DNA of 5,804 nt from Polyangium sp. (in: bacteria) (GTDB lineage: Bacteria; Myxococcota_A; Polyangia; Palsa-1104): NCBI GenBank assembly GCA_025450955.1, contig JANWLJ010000234.1:1-5804 (forward strand). Reading direction: 5' to 3'. Numbering within the stretch: position 1 is the stretch's first letter; the number at the start of each line of letters is the position of its first letter. This document shows, in pieces, positions 1 to 5,093 of this stretch. Made by a program: the position numbers and the translations under genes. The notes under the pieces were generated by a model that searched no databases, was not told where the DNA came from, and saw only the letters and a program-made list of their open reading frames with translations.

Positions 1-120
1 CCGAGTCGCGGCGCGTTCTCCGGCGGCGAGGCGAAGCGCGGCGCGTTCTCCGGGGGTAAACCGAATCGCGGCTCGTTCTCCGGCGGTAAACCGCAGCGTG
101 GCGCTTCGCCTGGCCGCGGG
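1..120 (+). repeat. Four 30-bp in-frame tandem repeats encoding an RG-rich decapeptide
   Basis: Units lie at 1-30, 31-60, 61-90 and 91-120 and encode PSRGAFSGGE, AKRGAFSGGK, PNRGSFSGGK and the degenerate PQRGASPGRG. Units 2 and 3 match at 26 of 30 bases; units 1 and 2 match at 23 of 30; the last unit is decaying. The array touches the window edge and may continue to the left. Repeat length is a multiple of three and stays in the frame of the downstream methyltransferase, so expansion or loss of units would keep the gene in frame. Arg/Gly-rich segments of this kind are usually disordered and often bind RNA; that role here is inferred. Confidence 0.85.
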
Positions 121-1335
121 CTGAGCGCGCACGAGCGGCGCGCCGAGGCGTACCGTCCGATTCCTTCGCGCCCGGTCTCGGCGGCGCCGCGGCGGGTGTT
201 TCCGACGGTGAAGCCCGGTCCCGCCGGGCACGTGCGCGCCGGCGAATGGCTGTTCACCACCCGGCCCGGCGCCGAGCAGGACTTGATCGAAGAGCTCTAC
301 TTTCTCGACGAGCGGAGCGGGCCGCGGCCGGCGGGCCCGTCGCTGGTGGCGAGCGCGAGCTTGCCGAAACGCCGCGATCAGGGGCAGGGAGGCGCGGTCT
401 CGCTCGCCTTCGCGCGGCAGGGGCTCCTCGTGTCCGAGGTGCTGGCGCCCGCCGATCCGAACCACCAGCCGCGCGCGATCGCGGCCGCGATCGTCTCCGC
501 GCTCGAGTCCGCCAGCCGGAAACCGAAGCCGTGGGCGTTCGATCTCTGGGTGCCCGACGCCGACGTCTCCAATCCGCTCTCCGCCGCCGCCGCCGAGCTG
601 GCCGCGCGCACCCGCGCCGCGTTCGCCGAGGTCGCGCCCGCCGCCGCCGCCCTGCTCACCTCCGACGCGCGCGCCGCGCTCGCCGACAACGGCCTCTACG
701 CTCAGGCGTGCCTGCTGCCCGATTCCTCGAAGGCAGCGGCCGACCGCGCGACGCCGGCGATCGCGGTCGGGGTCGGCTGGGCCCGCGACGCGCTCAGCCT
801 CGCGCCCGGCGGGCGGCTGCGGATCCACGTCCCCGCCGAGGCGCCGTCGCGCGCCGCGATGAAGCTGGTCGAGGCGCTCACCTGGCTCGACCGCTCGCCC
901 GAGCCCGGCGATCTGTGCGTCGATCTCGGCGCCGCGCCGGGCGGCTGGACCTGGGTGCTGCTCGAGCGGCGCGCGCGGGTGATCGCGGTCGATCCCGCCA
1001 ACCTCGATCGCTCGCTCATCGGACGCAAGGGCCTCATCCACGCCCGCGCCGACGCGTTCCGCTTCGAGCCGGATCAGCCGCTCGCCGACCCGGTCGATTG
1101 GCTTTTTTGCGACATGGCCTGGCGCCCGCTCGAGGCCGCGGGCCTGCTCGCCAAGTGGGCGCGACGAAAATGGGCGCGCCTGCTCGTCGCCAACATCAAG
1201 CTGCCGATGCGCAAGAAGGCCGAGCACCTGTTCCGCGTGCGCGACATCCTCGAGGACGCCGGCTGGTCGAACGTGCGCGTGCGCCAGCTCTATCACGACC
1301 GCGACGAAGTCACGATCGGCGCCGTCCGCATCTGA
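1..1335 (+). CDS. rlmM: RlmM-like 23S rRNA 2'-O-ribose methyltransferase (5' end outside window)
   Basis: S-adenosylmethionine-dependent RNA 2'-O-methylase. E. coli RlmM modifies C2498 in the peptidyl-transferase region of 23S rRNA before 50S assembly. Numbering from the GTG at 196 (379 aa; E. coli protein 366 aa): a THUMP-like N-terminal part starts near GEWLFTTRPGAEQ (17-29). The Rossmann-type FtsJ/RrmJ domain starts near APSRAAMKLVEA (216-227), with SAM loop DLGAAPGG (243-250), VDPANLDRSL (265-274), CDMAW (305-309), NIKLPMRKK (333-341) and RQLYHDRDEVT (363-373). The K-D-K-E catalytic tetrad is K223, D306, K335, E371. The frame has no stop back to base 1, which adds at least 65 residues. 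The first 40 are four Arg/Gly-rich decapeptides and the next ~25 are Arg/Pro/Ala-rich. GTG 196 has no clear Shine-Dalgarno, so the true start is probably left of the window. The family call is very secure; the N-terminus is not. Confidence 0.93.
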   Translation, partial: PSRGAFSGGEAKRGAFSGGKPNRGSFSGGKPQRGASPGRGLSAHERRAEAYRPIPSRPVSAAPRRVFPTVKPGPAGHVRAGEWLFTTRPGAEQDLIEELYFLDERSGPRPAGPSLVASASLPKRRDQGQGGAVSLAFARQGLLVSEVLAPADPNHQPRAIAAAIVSALESASRKPKPWAFDLWVPDADVSNPLSAAAAELAARTRAAFAEVAPAAAALLTSDARAALADNGLYAQACLLPDSSKAAADRATPAIAVGVGWARDALSLAPGGRLRIHVPAEAPSRAAMKLVEALTWLDRSPEPGDLCVDLGAAPGGWTWVLLERRARVIAVDPANLDRSLIGRKGLIHARADAFRFEPDQPLADPVDWLFCDMAWRPLEAAGLLAKWARRKWARLLVANIKLPMRKKAEHLFRVRDILEDAGWSNVRVRQLYHDRDEVTIGAVRI

Positions 1336-1367
1336 TCCGCAATTCCGGGTCGCAGCCCGCGGGCGCC

Positions 1368-1395
1368 TTGACCGCTCGCCGCCGTTCGTGATAGT
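1368..1395 (+). promoter_or_regulatory. Candidate sigma-70-type promoter of the porin gene
   Basis: TTGACC at 1368-1373 matches 5 of 6 bases of the -35 consensus. After a 16-bp spacer, GATAGT at 1390-1395 matches 4 of 6 bases of the -10 consensus. It lies in the only gap between rlmM and the porin gene. The predicted transcription start would be around 1401-1404, just ahead of the ATG at 1406, so the mRNA would be almost leaderless. This fits the lack of a Shine-Dalgarno sequence there. It is a motif match only. Confidence 0.35.
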
Positions 1396-1405
1396 GCCAT
1401 CGATT

Positions 1406-2743
1406 ATGAAAGTTATTTTCAATTTCACCCGCTCTCCCCCTGCGCCCCGCCGCCGCTGTTTCCCGTCGCTGCTCGGGGTCGGAGCGCTGCTGGCCGCGCT
1501 GCTCGCCTCGGGTCTGGCGAGCGCCGAGCCGCAGATCGTGCTCCCGCCGGCGCCCGACCAGCCGCTGCCCGGCATTCCGCGCCCGAGCCTGCTCAAGCTG
1601 CCGCGCGAAAATCAGGTCGAGGTCTCGCTCGATCAGCCGGCGATGGCCGACTCCGCGCTCGGCGGCTACGGCGAGATCACCTTCAACGCGCCGTCGAATG
1701 GGCCGAACGTGGTCGATCTGCGCCGGCTGGTGCTCTACGTCGGCCACAACTTCGATTCGCACTTTCGGTTTTACGGCGAGCTCGAGTTCGAGCACGCGGT
1801 CTCCTCCGCCAACGACAAAGGCGAGGCCGAGATCGAACAGGCGTTTCTCGACTGGGTGAAGTGGCGGCCGTTCAACTTGCGCGCGGGCGTGATCATCATC
1901 CCGGTCGGGATCATCAACGTCTATCACGAGCCGCCCACCTTCAACGGCGTCGATCGGCCGCTCACCGATCAGCTCATCATCCCGTCGACGTGGCGCGAGC
2001 CGGGCGCCGGGTTCTTCGGCGAATGGCGCGGCTTCCGTTATCAGGCCTATGCGGTCAACGGCTTCGACGCGAACGGCTTCACCGCCTCGGCCGGGCTGCG
2101 CCACGGCCACCAGGAGGCGTCGCTCGCGCTCGGCAAAGATTGGGGCATCGTGATGCGCGCCGACTACACGCTGCCCTTTCTACTCGGGCACGGCGTGTCG
2201 GCCGACGTCGGCGGCTCGTTCTATTTCGCCGATGCCGATCAGGGCCAGCCGCAATTCGGGGGCGCGGTCCCGGTCACGCTGTGCGACGCCGACGCGCGGG
2301 TGCGCACCCACGGGGTCGAGCTGCGCGCCGAGATCGCCAGCGTCTGGATCGGCGGCATTCACCGACTGAATCGCGCGCTCGCGGCCGCCGCGGCGGCGAT
2401 GCCCGGCGATCCGCTCGGCGCCTTCGACGGGCCGGTCGCGCATCAGCTCCTCGGCGGCTACGTCGAGCTCGGCTACGACGTCCTGCACCCGCTCAAGCTG
2501 CGCGCCGGCCGGCAGCTCGTGCCGTTTCTCCGTTACGAGCACGTCGACACCCAGTTCGACGTGCCCGCCGACCTCGGCCGCGCGCCCGGCCATCGCCAGG
2601 ACCTGATCGTCGCCGGGCTCACCTTCCGCCCGATCGAGGAGATCGCGCTCAAATTCGACTACCAGCACTTCTGGACCGACGCGGCCTCGGCCGCCGACGC
2701 GTCGTACGACAGCTACAACGCGGGCGTCGCGTTCATGTTCTAA
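1406..2743 (+). CDS. Outer-membrane beta-barrel porin, OprO/OprP (phosphate-selective porin)-like
   Basis: Secreted 445-aa outer-membrane channel. The signal peptide has a long basic n-region (RRR at 15-17), a Leu/Ala core (21-35) and probable cleavage after ASA at residue 40. A Pro-rich linker (43-62) leads into the barrel. Barrel strands alternate hydrophobic and polar residues: GGYGEITF (87-94), DLRRLVLYVGHNF (104-116), FRFYGELEFEHA (120-131), EIEQAFLDW (142-150), NLRAGVIIIPVGIINVYHEP (157-176) and IIPSTWREPGAGFFGEW (191-207). The chain ends in Phe (YNAGVAFMF), the usual BAM recognition signal. The N-terminal half is typical of this porin family; the C-terminal half is more divergent. Substrate cannot be read from sequence; anion or phosphate selectivity is only a family tendency. 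ATG 1406 is chosen because no ATG, GTG or TTG lies in frame between it and the cleavage site. In-frame GTGs at 1388 and 1394 fall inside or next to the candidate -10. Confidence 0.85.
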   Translation: MKVIFNFTRSPPAPRRRCFPSLLGVGALLAALLASGLASAEPQIVLPPAPDQPLPGIPRPSLLKLPRENQVEVSLDQPAMADSALGGYGEITFNAPSNGPNVVDLRRLVLYVGHNFDSHFRFYGELEFEHAVSSANDKGEAEIEQAFLDWVKWRPFNLRAGVIIIPVGIINVYHEPPTFNGVDRPLTDQLIIPSTWREPGAGFFGEWRGFRYQAYAVNGFDANGFTASAGLRHGHQEASLALGKDWGIVMRADYTLPFLLGHGVSADVGGSFYFADADQGQPQFGGAVPVTLCDADARVRTHGVELRAEIASVWIGGIHRLNRALAAAAAAMPGDPLGAFDGPVAHQLLGGYVELGYDVLHPLKLRAGRQLVPFLRYEHVDTQFDVPADLGRAPGHRQDLIVAGLTFRPIEEIALKFDYQHFWTDAASAADASYDSYNAGVAFMF

Positions 2744-2744
2744 C

Positions 2745-2758
2745 GCGGTACTTACCGC
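2745..2758. terminator. Small hairpin between the convergent stop codons (possible weak bidirectional terminator)
   Basis: GCGGT (2745-2749) pairs with ACCGC (2754-2758) around a 4-base loop, in the 8-bp space between the plus-strand TAA (2741-2743) and the minus-strand TAA (2752-2754). The right arm extends into the end of the minus-strand gene. The stem is only 5 bp and has no T-run on either side, so intrinsic termination would be weak. Confidence 0.2.
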
Positions 2759-3663
2759 CGGCCGCCGTGGCCGCCCATGTGGCCGCCGCCGCCGCGCCCG
2801 CCGAAGCTGCTGTGGCTCGAGCCGACCGAGCCGTGAAATCCGCCGCCGCCGCGCATCACGCCGCCGCGGAATCCGCTCCCGCCGCGAAACCCGCCGCGAT
2901 AAACGCCGCCGCTGTAGCCGCCGCGGACGGCAGGACGAAACCCGCTGCCATACGCGCCGCGATATCCGCCATACGCGCCGCGATAGGCGCCGTAGCTGCC
3001 GCGATATCCGGTGTACGACCGCGCACCGACGGGCGCTCCCATCCTCACTCCGCCGCGAACGCCGGTCGGCGCCCCGACCCGCACCCCGCCGTAGGCGCCG
3101 CGATTCCCATATCCGCCGCGATATCCACCATACCCATTGTGATAATGGTTGTAAACGCTGCGCGCTCCGGGATATCCGAAACGGTGATATCCCCAGCCAT
3201 TATAAAGTCCGGCGTGATACCAGTGAAAGCGCCACGGCCCGTAGGCGCCGAAGTACGGGCTCACGCCCCAGCCCCACAGCCAGGGCGCCGCCAGCCACGA
3301 CCAGCCATAGTCCGGGCAGTAGACGTATTCGTAGGGATCGGCGCCGGACTCGGTCGGCGCGTAGGTGTACTCCGAGCCGTAGGGCATCCACAGCCAGCCA
3401 TACTGCGCGGTGTAGACCCACTGTCCGGTCGCCGAATCCGGCGCCGCCTGCGCGGGAGCCATCGGCTGCTCCGCCTGCTGCTGCGGCGGCGGCAGCGCTT
3501 GCGCCTCGGGAGGCGGCGGCGGCTGTTCGGCCGGCGGCTGCGAGGGCGGCTGAGCGGTCTCGGCCGGCGCTGGCTGAGCGGGCGGAGCGGCCGCCGTCTG
3601 GGCAAACGCGCCCGCCGGAACGAGAAGCACGAGCGACAGCAGGGCACTCGAAATGGGCTTCAT
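2752..3663 (-). CDS. Exported Pro/Gln-rich, Tyr/Trp-rich protein with Gly/Arg/Tyr repeat tail
   Basis: A 303-aa secreted or envelope protein of unknown function. Regions in order: signal peptide with cleavage near residue 21 (LVPAGAFA); disordered Pro/Ala/Gln linker (about 22-75); aromatic module (about 80-160) with GQWVYTAQYGWLWMP, CPDYGWSWLAAPW and GPWRFHWY; then a low-complexity Gly/Arg/Tyr tail (about 177-303) with YRGxYG units and a GGRGGGGHMGGHGGRR end. The aromatic module resembles the WxYxxxYGWxWxP and YGWxW patterns of DUF6600/YXWGXW-type wall-associated proteins, a similarity judged by eye. ATG 3663 is preferred over the in-frame GTG at 3681. A GAGGT (3671-3675) sits 7 bases before the ATG, and the signal peptide begins MKP. 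It converges on the porin gene with an 8-bp gap and probably has its own promoter at 3732-3740. A structural, surface or stress-envelope role is possible; no catalytic residues are apparent. Confidence 0.82.
   Translation of the reverse strand: MKPISSALLSLVLLVPAGAFAQTAAAPPAQPAPAETAQPPSQPPAEQPPPPPEAQALPPPQQQAEQPMAPAQAAPDSATGQWVYTAQYGWLWMPYGSEYTYAPTESGADPYEYVYCPDYGWSWLAAPWLWGWGVSPYFGAYGPWRFHWYHAGLYNGWGYHRFGYPGARSVYNHYHNGYGGYRGGYGNRGAYGGVRVGAPTGVRGGVRMGAPVGARSYTGYRGSYGAYRGAYGGYRGAYGSGFRPAVRGGYSGGVYRGGFRGGSGFRGGVMRGGGGFHGSVGSSHSSFGGRGGGGHMGGHGGRR
2854..3135 (-). repeat. Low-complexity Gly/Arg/Tyr-coding repeat tract inside the aromatic protein gene
   Basis: Codes for residues 177-270 of the minus-strand protein. 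The clearest units are YRGGYG (181-186), NRGAYG (187-192), YRGSYG (220-225), YRGAYG (227-232) and YRGAYG (234-239), followed by looser GGxRGG units. At DNA level the plus strand shows recurring CGCCGCGATA cores, for example in 2955-3010. The copies are imperfect and unit spacing varies between 6 and 7 residues in the best stretch. Confidence 0.7.
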
Positions 3664-3670
3664 GGGAGCG

Positions 3671-3675
3671 ACCTC
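3671..3675 (-). promoter_or_regulatory. Shine-Dalgarno GAGGT fixing the ATG start at 3663
   Basis: On the minus strand GAGGT lies 7 bases ahead of the ATG at 3663. It decides between this start and the in-frame GTG at 3681, whose use would place the ribosome-binding site inside the coding region and add six non-signal-like residues. Confidence 0.65.
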
Positions 3676-3731
3676 ACACACCTCATGGACGGAGCCGGGC
3701 CCCGTTTATTCAAAACATGGGTGATGCGACC

Positions 3732-3740
3732 ATTATGACA
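3732..3740 (-). promoter_or_regulatory. Candidate extended -10 promoter for the aromatic/glycine-rich protein gene
   Basis: Minus strand reads TGT followed by CATAAT: an extended -10 (TGn) plus a hexamer matching 5 of 6 consensus bases, in one of the few AT-rich patches of the window. No good -35 is visible about 17 bp upstream, as is usual for extended -10 promoters. Transcription would start near 3725, giving a leader of about 60 nt before ATG 3663. Confidence 0.4.
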
Positions 3741-3753
3741 TAGGCCGGGGCGC

Positions 3754-3778
3754 GCGCGGTGATGGGCGTCACCCGCGC
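3754..3778 (-). terminator. Inverted repeat between the HAD gene and the aromatic-protein gene (terminator or operator)
   Basis: GCGCGGTGA (3754-3762) pairs with TCACCCGCGC (3769-3778) as a 9-bp stem with one bulged C and a 6-base loop. It begins about 20 bp past the HAD stop codon on the minus strand. A run of five T's precedes the stem on that strand rather than following it, so it is not a classic intrinsic terminator. It sits just upstream of the candidate extended -10, so an operator role is an alternative. Confidence 0.35.
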
Positions 3779-3796
3779 AAAAACGGCCTGGTCCCC

Positions 3797-4516
3797 TCAG
3801 GCGAGGAAGCTCTTGATCGACAACACGCCGTCGGCGAGCGGGACGTCGCGGCCGGAGTCGTCGGTGGCGAGGTGGACCACCAGCGCGTCGGGGAAGGCGT
3901 GGCGATAGCCGTTTACGTGGGTGGGCTCGTTGTCGAAGACCGCGAGCACGGTGCCGATCGCGCGCAGCTCAGCGTAGGCGGTCGCCTTCCAGTCGTCGTC
4001 GGAGAGCTCGAAGGTCGGCTTCATCAAAAGGTGCACGCCGGCGCCGGGCGTCGGGAAACCGAGCCGCTCGAACGAGGCCACCGAGCCCGCGCGCATCGCC
4101 TCGTGGCGGCCGGTGCAGTAGGCGACCTGCGCGCCCGCGCGCCGCACCTCGGACAAAAAGCGCGCCGCGCCGGAAATCGCCTCGTCGACGGCGCAGTACT
4201 CGCTGGTGAAGAAGCGCTCGCGCCAAAAGAGCTTGGCCTCCTCGGCGTGCGCCTCGATCTCGGCGGGCGCGAGGCCCGCGTTGCGCATCGCGTGTCGGAT
4301 GTCCCAATCCTCCCAGTGCTCGGGGCGCGCCTGGGCGAGCGGCAAAAGCCCGGTGTGCAGGCCGAGCTCGCGGAGGATGCGCGCCTGGCGCGGCCGGTTG
4401 TCGAGCAGGGTCGAGTCGAGATCGAAGACCACCAATCCCGCGTCGCCGGAGGCGCGGGCGCGCTCGAGCGTGCGCGCGAGCACCGTCGGATCGAGCTTGC
4501 GAATTTGCGCGGCCAT
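3797..4516 (-). CDS. HAD-superfamily hydrolase (putative phosphatase)
   Basis: A 239-aa cytoplasmic haloacid-dehalogenase-fold enzyme, probably a phosphatase; substrate unknown. Motif I is FDLDSTLLDN (31-40) with nucleophile D32 and acid/base D34. Motif II is YCTGR (133-137) with T135. The motif III lysine is K166 in LLMKPTFE, and motif IV is VFDNEPTHVN (193-202) with D195 and possibly E197. The segment between motifs I and II (about 41-127) is mostly helical cap-like sequence, so a C1-type cap is inferred. No signal peptide or membrane segment is seen. ATG 4516 is the first start in the frame; upstream there is only a weak AGGG 11 bases away. It starts 52 bp after the lipoprotein stop on the same strand with no terminator visible, so co-transcription with the ABC/lipoprotein pair is possible. 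DxDST plus TGR and DNEP recall the acid-phosphatase-like branches, but I cannot place the subfamily. Confidence 0.87.
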   Translation of the reverse strand: MAAQIRKLDPTVLARTLERARASGDAGLVVFDLDSTLLDNRPRQARILRELGLHTGLLPLAQARPEHWEDWDIRHAMRNAGLAPAEIEAHAEEAKLFWRERFFTSEYCAVDEAISGAARFLSEVRRAGAQVAYCTGRHEAMRAGSVASFERLGFPTPGAGVHLLMKPTFELSDDDWKATAYAELRAIGTVLAVFDNEPTHVNGYRHAFPDALVVHLATDDSGRDVPLADGVLSIKSFLA

Positions 4517-4568
4517 CGGGGGAAATACCCTAGTGGCCGACGGCGCGGGTGTCGAGGAAAAATGCGGC

Positions 4569-5093
4569 TCAGCGCGCGAGGTAGACCCGAATGCGGGTGA
4601 CGCCGCCGACGCGCGGCAGCGGATCGCCCGGCCGGCTCAAGCGACGGCCCTGACCGTGATAGGCGGGAAATGGATCGCTCGGCGCCACCATCGCGGCCAC
4701 GATTCCGCCGCGCCGGCTCTCGGTCAAAACCGGCAGCGGCGCCTTGGCGTCCGTCGACTGGCGCAAGAGCAGCGTGACGTTTTGATCGCCGGTCACCTCG
4801 GCGACCGCGCCCGGCCGCGCCGCCTCGGGCAGGAGCGTGGTGAGCCGCCAGGCGCGCCGCTCGAGATCTTGAAAATCGGGCTTGGTGCGGGCGAGCCGCG
4901 CGCGATCGATCGCCGGAGCCGGATGGCCGTCTACCTCGACCGCGATCCGCAGCGTCTGCGGCAGCGCCACCTCGGGCGGCGGCGGCAGCTTGGGGAGCTG
5001 GCGGGTCGACTCGACGTCGCTCGCCTTCTGACAGCCGCCGCCCGCGATCGCCATCATCATCACCATCAGCGCGCACGCGAGCTTTCCCATCAT
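4569..5093 (-). CDS. Small probable lipoprotein coupled to the ABC ATPase
   Basis: A 174-aa exported protein of unknown function. The N-terminus is a lysine (K4), a Met/Ala-rich hydrophobic core (5-17) and GGGC, so a lipid-anchored Cys21 is likely although the lipobox is weak (no Leu at -3). A Pro-rich stretch (33-45) follows, then a compact domain (about 47-174). That domain contains LRIAVEVDG, FQDLERRAWRLTTLLPEA (74-91), PVLTESRRGGIVAAMV, DPFPAYHG and PGDPLPRVGGVTRIRVY. The order resembles the sulfite-oxidase-type molybdopterin fold; this is a visual impression. The only cysteines are C7 and C21, so a Mo-ligating Cys is absent. ATG 5093 overlaps the ABC stop (ATGA), and AGGAGG (5099-5104) sits 5 bases upstream. 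The ATG at 5090 is the alternative. Being encoded with a ModC-like ATPase suggests a molybdenum-related context, which is inference only. Confidence 0.78.
   Translation of the reverse strand: MMGKLACALMVMMMAIAGGGCQKASDVESTRQLPKLPPPPEVALPQTLRIAVEVDGHPAPAIDRARLARTKPDFQDLERRAWRLTTLLPEAARPGAVAEVTGDQNVTLLLRQSTDAKAPLPVLTESRRGGIVAAMVAPSDPFPAYHGQGRRLSRPGDPLPRVGGVTRIRVYLAR
5090..5093 (-). other. ATGA stop/start overlap coupling ABC ATPase and lipoprotein genes
   Basis: On the minus strand ATG (5093-5091) of the lipoprotein overlaps TGA (5092-5090) of the ABC ATPase. A strong AGGAGG at 5099-5104 lies within the last ATPase codons. This arrangement is typical of translational coupling within one mRNA. 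Confidence 0.8.

Noticed and set aside
1..120. Possible CRISPR-like array, since four 30-bp repeats occur
   Set aside because: The repeats are directly adjacent with no spacers, diverge from each other, and stay in a coding frame, so this is a protein repeat.
1355..1364. Perfect 10-bp palindrome GCCCGCGGGC after rlmM
   Set aside because: It has no loop and no T-run, and short GC palindromes are expected by chance at this composition. It is too weak to call a terminator or operator.
246..1391. Second long plus-strand frame overlapping rlmM
   Set aside because: Arg/Ala/Gly-only translation in the +1 shadow of rlmM, whose own frame holds all methylase motifs.
1310..2110. Minus-strand frame antisense to the porin start
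   Set aside because: Antisense shadow with no signal, domain or ribosome-binding site; the porin frame is clearly the coding one.
1861..3738. A 625-codon open frame on the plus strand spanning the porin end and the whole aromatic-protein gene
   Set aside because: It is out of frame with the porin and antisense to the aromatic-protein gene. Its translation is Arg/Ala-rich shadow sequence with no domain, while both genes it overlaps have signal peptides and recognisable organisation. GC-rich DNA readily produces such frames.
5051..5067. CAT-rich run resembling a simple-sequence repeat
   Set aside because: It is the Met-rich core of the lipoprotein signal peptide (MVMMM) read on the opposite strand; the run is short and interrupted.
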